Shown: piece after piece, positions 25,865 through 33,300 of the stretch
Position numbering within the stretch: the stretch's first letter is position 1
How the letters are laid out: the number at the start of each line of letters is the position of its first letter
Assembly: GCF_031551385.1 (NCBI RefSeq)
Contig: NZ_JAVBNS010000252.1
Location: 1-39,010, forward strand
Reading direction: 5' to 3'
Length of the DNA: 39,010 nucleotides
Source of the DNA: Anaerosporobacter sp031551385
GTDB taxonomy: Bacteria > Bacillota > Clostridia > Lachnospirales > Lachnospiraceae
Made by a program: the position numbers and the translations under genes
The notes under the pieces: model-generated
What the model was told of the DNA's origin: nothing
Database searches by the model: none
Seen by the model: the letters and a program-made list of their open reading frames with translations, nothing else

Positions 25865-27136
25865 ATGAAAGTACTTATCGTTGGTAGTGGCGGAAGAGAA
25901 CATGCAATTGCAAATTCTGTATCAAAGAATAAACAAGTAGAGAAGATTTATTGTGCACCAGGTAATGCAGGAATTGCAGAACTTGCAGAATGTGTAAACA
26001 TTGAAGCAATGGAATTGGAAAAATTAGCAGACTTTGCTGAAGAAAATAAAATCGATTTAACAATTATCGGTATGGACGACCCATTAGTGGCAGGTGTTGT
26101 AGATGTTTTTGAAGCAAGAGGATTACGTGTATTTGGACCTAGAAAGAATGCAGCAATCATTGAAGGCTCAAAAGCATTTTCAAAAGACTTAATGAAAAAA
26201 TATAATATACCAACAGCAGGATACGAAACATTTGATTCCGCTGATGAAGCAATTACTTATCTTGAAACAAGCGAATATCCAATCGTATTAAAGGCAGATG
26301 GATTAGCACTTGGAAAAGGTGTTTTAATTTGTAATACATTCGAAGAAGCAAAAGAAGGCGTAAAAGCTATTATGCTTGATAAGCAATTCGGAAGTGCTGG
26401 AAACAGACTTGTAGTAGAAGAATTTATGACAGGTAGAGAGGTATCTGTACTTGCATACTGTGATGGAACACATATCAAACCTATGACAAGTGCACAAGAT
26501 CATAAACGTGCAAAAGATGGAGATCAAGGTTTGAATACTGGTGGAATGGGAACATTCTCTCCAAGTCCATTCTATACAAAAGAAGTAGAAGATTTCTGTG
26601 AAAAATATGTATACCAAGCAACAATGGATGCCATGAAAGCAGAAGGAAGAGACTTCGTTGGAATTTTATTCTGTGGTTTGATGTTAACAGAAAAAGGCCC
26701 AAGAGTGTTAGAATATAATGCTAGATTTGGTGATCCAGAAGCACAAGTAGTATTACCTCGTATGAAGAATGACATCATCGAAGTAATGAATGCATGTATT
26801 GATGGAAAATTAGACGAAATCGATTTACAATTCGAAGATAATGCTGCTGTATGTGTTGTTCTTGCTTCAGCAGGATATCCAGAGAAATATGATAAAGGTA
26901 TTAAAATTACTGGATTTGAGAATTTTAAAGATAAAGAAGGTTACTATGTATTCCATGCAGGAACAAAGAAAGTGGAAGAAGACATTGTAACAAATGGTGG
27001 ACGTGTTCTTGGTGTAACAGCTAAGGGTGCAACATTAAAAGAAGCAAGAGCCAATGCATATGAAGCAACAAATTGGATTGATTTCTCGAATAAATATATG
27101 AGAAATGATATCGGTAAAGCAATCGACGAAGCATAA
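25865..27136 (+). CDS. purD: Phosphoribosylamine-glycine ligase
   Basis: PurD joins glycine to phosphoribosylamine with ATP, giving GAR, the PurN substrate. The 423-residue ATP-grasp enzyme shows GSGGREHAIA at the N-terminus, KADGLALGKGVLI in the ATP-binding part, DHKRAKDGDQGLNTGGMG and LEYNARFGDPEAQVVLPR. Length is normal. AAGGTGG precedes the ATG. It is the last gene of the purM-purN-purD run, and only a repeat and AT-rich sequence follow. Confidence 0.96.
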   Translation: MKVLIVGSGGREHAIANSVSKNKQVEKIYCAPGNAGIAELAECVNIEAMELEKLADFAEENKIDLTIIGMDDPLVAGVVDVFEARGLRVFGPRKNAAIIEGSKAFSKDLMKKYNIPTAGYETFDSADEAITYLETSEYPIVLKADGLALGKGVLICNTFEEAKEGVKAIMLDKQFGSAGNRLVVEEFMTGREVSVLAYCDGTHIKPMTSAQDHKRAKDGDQGLNTGGMGTFSPSPFYTKEVEDFCEKYVYQATMDAMKAEGRDFVGILFCGLMLTEKGPRVLEYNARFGDPEAQVVLPRMKNDIIEVMNACIDGKLDEIDLQFEDNAAVCVVLASAGYPEKYDKGIKITGFENFKDKEGYYVFHAGTKKVEEDIVTNGGRVLGVTAKGATLKEARANAYEATNWIDFSNKYMRNDIGKAIDEA

Positions 27137-27144
27137 GCTGATAC

Positions 27145-27199
27145 AAGGGTCAAAAGGTCATGCGTTTCATGCAGGCATGAAATTCGTAGCAATCCGTTG
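27145..27199 (+). repeat. Dispersed repeat type C, copy 2
   Basis: GGTCAAAAGGT, a hairpin TTTCATGC/GCATGAAA and GTAGCAATCCGT, in the same order as 2243-2182 on the minus strand. The remainder of the 334-base gap to 27470 contains the short direct repeat AAAATGCCAT (twice near 27353-27372) and no strong promoter or clear terminator. Confidence 0.6.
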
Positions 27200-27470
27200 A
27201 AGCGTATACAAGATAAAACTGTATTATTAGAGTAGAAGAAAAATTGGGAGAATGTAGATAGGAATCTCAGAGTTTTTTGTAATACTTAATAGTGCAGTTT
27301 TTTGCTATCAATACAGGAAATTTATTCATTGGTTATTCTTTCTAATCTGACAAAATGCCATGAAAATGCCATAGATATTCGGTATTTTTATATCTATATA
27401 TTTGTTATAGCGTAAAAGGAAGAATGGAGTACGAAAGATTACTCTAGGGGCATTATGAAAGGAGTTACAT

Positions 27471-29729
27471 ATGAATAGAAAAGGCTGGCATAGGATAGTA
27501 ATGTTACTCTTGTGTATTGTGATAGCGTGTCCATCTAGTATCTTATTGTCGAAAGAGAAGAACATACAGGCAGCTACAGCAACACTGGATTTAGCGGCAA
27601 CGGTAACGGCATCGAAATTGAATGTAAGAACGAAAGCTTCTCGAACAGCGACGCAGTTAGCAGTTTCGAATACGAAAGTATCATTAACAAAGGCAACGAA
27701 GGTTACGGTTTTATCAGAGAAAATCGTAAACAAAGAAAAATGGTATTACATTTCATTCAAATGGGATGGAAAAACCAAAAAGGGATATGTATTAAGTGAT
27801 TATATTCAATTAACGTTGAAGAAGTCAGCAGCAGCTAAAGTGAGTAGTACTTCAAATATAAAGATAAGAAAAGCTGCAGGTGGTACAACCTATCTGAAAG
27901 TATCGGATAAAACAGTATCATTAGCGAACAAGACAAAAATAACGGTTAAGAAAGAAGAAACAAAGAAGGAAATAAAGTATTTTCAAGTGGAATTTACATA
28001 TAGTAAGAAAAAATATACAGGATACATAGAAGCGAATAGTGTTTTATTTACGCTTCCAGAAACAAAAGTGGAAAGAACGCCAATTGATACAGGTGTAGTA
28101 ACAACATCGAACCTTAGAGTTCGAATTGGTGCGGGAACGACGAAAGACCAGTTAGTTGATTCGGCAGGAACGAAGGTTTATCTTTCAACAGGTACAAAAG
28201 TAAGTATATTTTCTGTAACAGAAGTATCGGGAATGTTTTGGTATGAAGTAGACTTTACATATGGTGGTAAGACGATGACAGGATATATCTCTGGCGATTA
28301 TGTTAAGTTAGATTCCGAAAAAAATACGACTCCAGACCCTTCGGAAACAGACCCAGAAAAACCAGTAGAACCAGTAGAACCCGAAGAACCAGTAGTTGAC
28401 CCTGTGGATGATCCAACAGAGGTAACACCATCTGAACCATTGTCAGATGAAGAATTCGAGCAGATGTTAGTAACACAAGGCTTCCCAGAAAGTTATAAGT
28501 CTTATCTGAGAACATTACATAGCCAATATCCACATTGGCAATTTGTCGCAAATCATACAGGACTTGATTGGAATACAGCAGTTTCTCAAGAAAGTACAGT
28601 TGGTAAAAACCTTATTCCAAACAGTAAGAATATCTCGTGGAAGTCAATGGAAGCAGGAGCATATAAGTGGGCAACGGATACATTTGTAGTATTCGATGGC
28701 TCTACTTGGGTAACGGCATCAAAAGAGATTACAGCATACTATATGGATCCAAGAAATTTCTTGAATCCACAAGGGGTATTTCAGTTTGAACTATTATCTT
28801 ATCAAGACGAGTATCAAACATTAAGCGGCTTAAATAGCATATTAAGCGGAAGTCCTATGGCTGGAGCAAGCTATAACTATGTAGATGAAAATGGTGTGAC
28901 GCAAACAAAGACATATGCAGAAACATTTATAGATGCAGCAAAATATTCAGGGGTTAGCCCATATCACTTGGCATCAAGAGTAAAACAAGAAGTTGTGACA
29001 TCAAGCAAAACATTTAGTTCAAGTGTAACAGGTACGGTAAGTGGTTATGAAGGACTATATAATTATTATAACATTGGAGCGACACATAGTACGGCAGCAG
29101 GTGGAGCAATTGCAAATGGATTAAAATATGCGCAAAATGGAACAACAAGTGCTGCGAATAATGCATTATACCTTATTCCTTGGACAAATCCATATCGTTC
29201 TATTGTTGGAGGCGCATATGTAATTGGAGCTACATATATTAAAAGAGGACAGAATACAATATATCTTGAGAAATTCAATATGACAGCAACGTCAACATAT
29301 TCTCATCAATATATGGCGAATGTTCAGGCGGCGGAATCAGAGTCAGCAAAGACATTTGCAGCATATAGCAGTATGGCAAGTGTGCCAATTGTGTTCTCTA
29401 TACCAGTATTTCTTAATATGCCAAGTTCACCAGCGGCGATACCAGCAGATCAACTTAGTCCGAATAACTGGCTGAAAACATTTGCAGTAGAAGGGTTTAC
29501 AATTACACCAACATTCGATTCTTCTGCAGAGCAGACATATGGATTAATTGTTGATGTAAATACAAGTTCAATTGTGGTGACAGCAACAGCAGCGAATAAG
29601 AAAGCAAGCATATATGGCGCGGGAAGTATACCACTGAATGTAGGTAGCAATGAAATTGTCGTATCCGTAATTGCTGAAAATGGTGATAAACGAGAGTACA
29701 GACTCAATGTAATACGTATGTCTGAATAA
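27471..29729 (+). CDS. Secreted cell-wall hydrolase: SH3 repeats, glucosaminidase, cadherin-like domain
   Basis: A 752-residue exported protein, probably an N-acetylglucosaminidase of the GH73/LytD type that cuts peptidoglycan glycan strands. A signal peptide (about 1-34) is followed by three bacterial SH3-like repeats (about 40-120, 122-202, 205-285), each with a (L/I)(N/K/R)(V/I)R core. An acidic proline-rich linker (about 285-325) precedes the catalytic region (about 335-640). This contains ASRVKQEVVT with the probable catalytic Glu 507, then YNYYNIGA and the typical IPWTNPYRSIVGGA. The C-terminal part (about 660-752) is a cadherin-like beta-sandwich ending in ENGDKREYRLNVIR. AAAGGAG precedes the ATG. 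The next gene shares the cadherin-like unit. Confidence 0.87.
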   Translation: MNRKGWHRIVMLLLCIVIACPSSILLSKEKNIQAATATLDLAATVTASKLNVRTKASRTATQLAVSNTKVSLTKATKVTVLSEKIVNKEKWYYISFKWDGKTKKGYVLSDYIQLTLKKSAAAKVSSTSNIKIRKAAGGTTYLKVSDKTVSLANKTKITVKKEETKKEIKYFQVEFTYSKKKYTGYIEANSVLFTLPETKVERTPIDTGVVTTSNLRVRIGAGTTKDQLVDSAGTKVYLSTGTKVSIFSVTEVSGMFWYEVDFTYGGKTMTGYISGDYVKLDSEKNTTPDPSETDPEKPVEPVEPEEPVVDPVDDPTEVTPSEPLSDEEFEQMLVTQGFPESYKSYLRTLHSQYPHWQFVANHTGLDWNTAVSQESTVGKNLIPNSKNISWKSMEAGAYKWATDTFVVFDGSTWVTASKEITAYYMDPRNFLNPQGVFQFELLSYQDEYQTLSGLNSILSGSPMAGASYNYVDENGVTQTKTYAETFIDAAKYSGVSPYHLASRVKQEVVTSSKTFSSSVTGTVSGYEGLYNYYNIGATHSTAAGGAIANGLKYAQNGTTSAANNALYLIPWTNPYRSIVGGAYVIGATYIKRGQNTIYLEKFNMTATSTYSHQYMANVQAAESESAKTFAAYSSMASVPIVFSIPVFLNMPSSPAAIPADQLSPNNWLKTFAVEGFTITPTFDSSAEQTYGLIVDVNTSSIVVTATAANKKASIYGAGSIPLNVGSNEIVVSVIAENGDKREYRLNVIRMSE

Positions 29730-29744
29730 AAAGGGGAGAAGCGA

Positions 29745-31034
29745 ATGAAGCAAAGAAAGAAGGCAGTACTACGATATCTGTTACTCCTATGTTTATTCGT
29801 AAACATGATACCAAGCGTAGGGATAAAAGCAGCAAGTGCGACTGTATCAATGACACTGAAGGAAACAGATATTAAGCTAAATGATACATTTAATGTTATT
29901 GTTAAGGTAGAAGCGACAGATGATATTGGAGGATTTGAAACATTTCTTACCTATGATGAGAAAAAGCTAGAATTCATAAGTGGAGGAAGTTTAGTAAGCG
30001 GAAGCGACGGAATCCTTCGTATCTCGGATATGAACCCAGAGAATATTGTTAAGAGTCGTAAATATATATTACAATTCAAGGCGATTGAACAAGGAAATGC
30101 GCAAATTGAGACAATGGATCAAGCGTATGTATACACATACGAAGATTCCGCAGAGATGTCGGTGTCAAGTAATCGCTTATCAATTAGTATTGGAACTGAT
30201 GAGAAAGTATCGAACAATGCAAAGTTATACTCATTACGAATAAGTCCAGGTGTATTATCGCCAGAATTTACTGCAAAAACAACAAAGTATACAGCAGAAG
30301 TGGAAAGTGATGTAAAGGAACTTGTAATTAGTGCAATGGCGCAAGATGGTGATGCTAAAGTAAAGACAATGGGTAATACGAATTTACAATCAGGTCCGAA
30401 TGAAGTGAATATAATAGTAACAGCACCTTCTGGTGACCAAAAGACGTATACCATTGTAGTTACTAAAAAGGGTGATTCGGCAAATCCAAATGATAATAGA
30501 CAAGATGAAAGAAATGATATTCCAGAAGAACCAAAAGACGATATGCCAGAAGAGGATAATACAGATGTTAAAGATGATGTATTAGAAGCAGATGGATATC
30601 TGGTAACAGAAGAAGATGGGATTACATTGCGTTTTTCCTATGGATATGAAATTGTACCATTAGAAGATGAGACAATGATTCCAGATGGTTATGAAGAAAC
30701 AACAATGAAATTGCAAAACATTACATTAACTGCATATGAGCCAGTTGGTGGAGCTGTTTCGGACTGGGTATTGTTATACATGAAGAAAGGCGATGGTGAG
30801 GCACAGTTCTATCGTTACGATAAACTTGAGAATACCGTACAAAGATATGATACATCAGATGTCCAAGCAGCTATAAAATCAGCAAATAAGGTGACAAAGG
30901 ATGAATATGCGAAAAAGCTAGAGAATATGAAGATTCTCGCGGCTGTAAGTTGCGTAATTACACTAATTGCTACATTAATTATAATTCGATTATTAGTTAA
31001 ATTACGTGGAGTAAAAGATGATGAATTCTTTTAG
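29745..31034 (+). CDS. Membrane-anchored surface protein with cohesin-like and cadherin-like domains
   Basis: A 429-residue surface protein. Signal peptide about 1-30. A cohesin-like region (about 32-150) includes LNDTFNVIVKVEA and GGFETFLTYDEKKLEF. A cadherin-like beta-sandwich (about 158-245) ends GPNEVNIIVTAPSGDQKTYTI. An Asp/Glu/Pro-rich linker, another folded region, and a C-terminal transmembrane helix (about 395-417) with a short basic tail complete it. AGGGGAG precedes the ATG, 15 bases after the hydrolase stop, so the two are co-transcribed. It probably works at the envelope with the hydrolase. No dockerin partner is seen in the window, so a cellulosome role is unsupported. Confidence 0.75.
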   Translation: MKQRKKAVLRYLLLLCLFVNMIPSVGIKAASATVSMTLKETDIKLNDTFNVIVKVEATDDIGGFETFLTYDEKKLEFISGGSLVSGSDGILRISDMNPENIVKSRKYILQFKAIEQGNAQIETMDQAYVYTYEDSAEMSVSSNRLSISIGTDEKVSNNAKLYSLRISPGVLSPEFTAKTTKYTAEVESDVKELVISAMAQDGDAKVKTMGNTNLQSGPNEVNIIVTAPSGDQKTYTIVVTKKGDSANPNDNRQDERNDIPEEPKDDMPEEDNTDVKDDVLEADGYLVTEEDGITLRFSYGYEIVPLEDETMIPDGYEETTMKLQNITLTAYEPVGGAVSDWVLLYMKKGDGEAQFYRYDKLENTVQRYDTSDVQAAIKSANKVTKDEYAKKLENMKILAAVSCVITLIATLIIIRLLVKLRGVKDDEFF

Positions 31035-31039
31035 ATAAT

Positions 31040-31085
31040 GAAAGAGTAGTATACTTGAGATAACAACAAAGTGTACTACTCTTTG
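31040..31085. terminator. Hairpin after the surface-protein operon
   Basis: AAAGAGTAGTATACTT pairs with AAGTGTACTACTCTTT with one wobble or mismatch. Only a modest T content follows (CTTTGCTTG), so termination strength is uncertain. Confidence 0.65.
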
Positions 31086-31099
31086 CTTGATTATACCAC

Positions 31100-31127
31100 T
31101 TGACAATGATCATATATCTGTTATACT
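31100..31127 (+). promoter_or_regulatory. Sigma-A promoter for the GntR-mcsA-mcsB-clpC operon
   Basis: TTGACA (31100-31105), 16-base spacer, TATACT (31122-31127). The -10 lies inside the operator described next, so bound repressor would block the polymerase. Confidence 0.85.
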
Positions 31128-31144
31128 AGCAGTATAACAGATAT
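31114..31144. promoter_or_regulatory. Perfect inverted-repeat operator, likely GntR site
   Basis: ATATCTGTTATACT, spacer AGC, AGTATAACAGATAT: a perfect 14-bp inverted repeat overlapping the -10. It sits 21 bases before the regulator gene. Autoregulation by the adjacent GntR protein is inference. Confidence 0.8.
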
Positions 31145-31165
31145 AACTAAAAGAAGGTGATACAT

Positions 31166-31534
31166 GTGATTGTACGTATTGATTTTAATAGTGAAGAAGC
31201 AATATATATTCAGTTAAGAAATCAGATTATACTAGGAATAGCAAATGCTGAATTCAAGGAAGGGGATAACCTACCATCGGTAAGAGAATTAGCAGAAAAT
31301 ATAGGAATTAACATGCACACCGTGAACAAAGCATATACTATATTAAAACAAGAAGGCTATCTAAAACTAGATCGAAGAAAAGGTGCTGTTATTTCGGTAG
31401 AAGTAGACAAATGCAAAGCAATGATGGATATGATGAATGTTATGCAAGTGATTTTGGCAGAGGCATACTGTAAAGACATTACAAGAGAGGAAGTTCATGA
31501 AGCAGTAGATCGAATATTTGATGAATTTCTGTAA
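31166..31534 (+). CDS. GntR-family regulator, short YtrA type
   Basis: A 122-residue regulator with an N-terminal GntR winged helix (about 1-75). It contains AIYIQLRNQIILGIANAEF, LPSVRELAENIGINMHTVNKAY and LKQEGYLKLDRRKGAVI, followed by a short helical tail. This is the YtrA subfamily, which usually controls ABC transporter operons and binds long inverted repeats. I choose GTG at 31166, eight bases after AGAAGG; a GTG at 31157 overlaps that site. It heads the mcsA-mcsB-clpC genes where ctsR normally sits and may take over its control. No CtsR box was seen. Confidence 0.85.
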   Translation: MIVRIDFNSEEAIYIQLRNQIILGIANAEFKEGDNLPSVRELAENIGINMHTVNKAYTILKQEGYLKLDRRKGAVISVEVDKCKAMMDMMNVMQVILAEAYCKDITREEVHEAVDRIFDEFL

Positions 31535-31597
31535 TGATTTAGATTGTATTTTATTATTCGTCTAGTTTTGAAGTGTCGCATCAAGGAGGCAAATAGT

Positions 31598-32215
31598 ATG
31601 TTATGTGATAGATGTAAAAAAAGAGATGCGAAGATTTATTATACAGAAGTTGTAAATGGAGAAATGAAAGAACAGCATTTATGTGAGGAATGTGCAGCGG
31701 AATGTACTCGCTTTCATATGAATTCAACATTTATAAATAAAGATGTTTCTGTAGGGGATATATTATCAAGTATACTTGGAAGTTATAGAGGCGCATCGGA
31801 TTCAAAATCAAATGTAAAAACAGATACAAAAGAAGAAACGGAAAATAAGGAAAAAAACAAAGAGGAAGTAGTTCATTGTGAGAGTTGTAAGATGACATAT
31901 GATCAATTCTTGCAGCAAGGGATGTTTGGATGTGCTGACTGCTATAAACATTTTCAAAAGATATTATCAAGAAGTTTGAAAAGTATACATGGCGCAGACG
32001 TTCATGTTGGAAAACAACCTAGAGGTTATGTATCCTCAATGAAGAAGATTATCAATGAATTAACGGAAATAGAGAAGAAAGCTATTCTTTTACAAGAAGC
32101 AATTGAAAAAGAAGAATTTGAGGAAGCAGCAAAACTGCGCGATGAAATTAAAGAGTTAAAGGAACAAGAGAATAGAAAGAAGGAATTAAACAGGGAGGAA
32201 ATCAACAATGCTTAA
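31598..32215 (+). CDS. mcsA: McsA, zinc-binding activator of arginine kinase McsB
   Basis: McsA is the partner that stimulates the protein-arginine kinase McsB in the Clp stress pathway. The 205-residue protein has two zinc-binding cysteine sets: MLCDRCKKRDAKIYY with HLCEEC at the N-terminus, and CESCKMTYDQF with GCADCYKHF in the middle. A C-terminal UVR motif follows (about 160-200, LQEAIEKEEFEEAAKLRDEI). The start at 31598 is set by AAGGAGG eight bases upstream; the longer frame from 31544 adds non-family sequence. It overlaps mcsB by eight bases. Confidence 0.93.
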   Translation: MLCDRCKKRDAKIYYTEVVNGEMKEQHLCEECAAECTRFHMNSTFINKDVSVGDILSSILGSYRGASDSKSNVKTDTKEETENKEKNKEEVVHCESCKMTYDQFLQQGMFGCADCYKHFQKILSRSLKSIHGADVHVGKQPRGYVSSMKKIINELTEIEKKAILLQEAIEKEEFEEAAKLRDEIKELKEQENRKKELNREEINNA

Positions 32216-33257
32216 ATGGTATGAAGAGAAAAGCAGACAAAGCGATGTTGTGATTTCTAGTAGAATTCGTCTTGCAAGAAATTTTGCTAAGTATCCATTC
32301 TCTCCAAAACTTACCTTCGAACAAGCGGAGCAATTATGTGAAGATGTGTATAGTCGTTTAGATGAAGAGAAGACAACGCTTGAAGATATAATAGGAAAGT
32401 ATTATTATTATGATATAACAAAAGCAAATGAAATAGAGAAAGAAGCTTTGGTTGAGAGACATATTATAACGAAAAAGCTAGCGCAGAAGAAGCAACATGC
32501 GGCGGTTGTTATGACAGAAGATGAGAGTGTAAGTCTGATGTTGAATGAAGACGATCATATCCGCATACAGGCGATAAGTGGTGGACTGAATCTGCTACCA
32601 TTACTTGAGAAAGTAAATGAAATTGATAATCTGATATCAGATAAACTTCAATATGCCTTTGATGATAAACTCGGTTATCTAACGAGTAGTCCAACAAATG
32701 TAGGTACAGGATTACGAGCATCTATTATGCTGTACCTTCCAGCACTTGGTACATCAGGCAAGATAGAAAAACTAATTGATGAAGTAAGTAAATACGGAGT
32801 TTCTATTCGTGGAGTATATGGTGAGGGAAACAAAAATATTGCGTATATCTATCAAGTATCCAATAGTAAAACCCTTGGTATGTCAGAAAGTGATATAATT
32901 CAGAATTTAATTTCAATCGTAGATCAAATTATAAAGCAGGAATGCAGAAGAAGAGAATATTTATTAGAGACAAATTTTGATAAATATGAGGATCAAGTAT
33001 ATCGTTCTTATGGAGTTTTGCGCTATGCAAAGCAGATATCAACGGCGGATGCAATGATGCTGTTAGCTCAAATCAAGTTTGGATACGATTCTCAAATGAT
33101 AGAAAGTGAAGAAGCACCATCTTTTTATAAGCTAATGATGGCAATTCAGCCTGCAAACCTACAGAAAATGTTAGGTAAAAATGCAGGAACGAAGGAAAGA
33201 GAAAGAGCTAGGGCGAAATATTTGAATGAAAGTTTGCCTGAGTTACTTGATTTGTAA
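32208..33257 (+). CDS. mcsB: McsB, protein-arginine kinase
   Basis: McsB phosphorylates arginines on misfolded proteins, marking them for ClpC-ClpP. The 349-residue phosphagen-kinase-like protein has SSRIRLARNFAKYPF (17-31), LNEDDHIRIQ (112-121), GYLTSSPTNVGTGLRAS (156-172) and a C-terminal RERARA (R-E-x-x-R-A, close to the RDxxRA phosphoarginine site). In family members I recall, the residue before PTN is a conserved cysteine; here it is Ser 161. The gene overlaps mcsA by eight bases and precedes clpC by 43. Confidence 0.95.
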   Translation: MLKWYEEKSRQSDVVISSRIRLARNFAKYPFSPKLTFEQAEQLCEDVYSRLDEEKTTLEDIIGKYYYYDITKANEIEKEALVERHIITKKLAQKKQHAAVVMTEDESVSLMLNEDDHIRIQAISGGLNLLPLLEKVNEIDNLISDKLQYAFDDKLGYLTSSPTNVGTGLRASIMLYLPALGTSGKIEKLIDEVSKYGVSIRGVYGEGNKNIAYIYQVSNSKTLGMSESDIIQNLISIVDQIIKQECRRREYLLETNFDKYEDQVYRSYGVLRYAKQISTADAMMLLAQIKFGYDSQMIESEEAPSFYKLMMAIQPANLQKMLGKNAGTKERERARAKYLNESLPELLDL

Positions 33258-33300
33258 TAGAGAAAGTAACTGAAAAATCACAGTGAAAGGAATGGACAGA

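Noticed and set aside
25269..25865. 198-residue minus-strand ORF opposite purN
   Set aside because: It is a shadow of purN, whose frame has full catalytic motifs. The reverse protein shows no family pattern or ribosome site.
27145..27160. Possible CtsR box (GGTCAAAAGGTCA) after purD
   Set aside because: CtsR sites need two GGTCAAA heptads separated by three bases. Here the second unit is incomplete and overlaps, and no heat-shock gene follows.
29745..31034. Cellulosome scaffoldin
   Set aside because: There is only one cohesin-like domain, no dockerin or carbohydrate-binding module, and no dockerin-bearing enzymes in the window.
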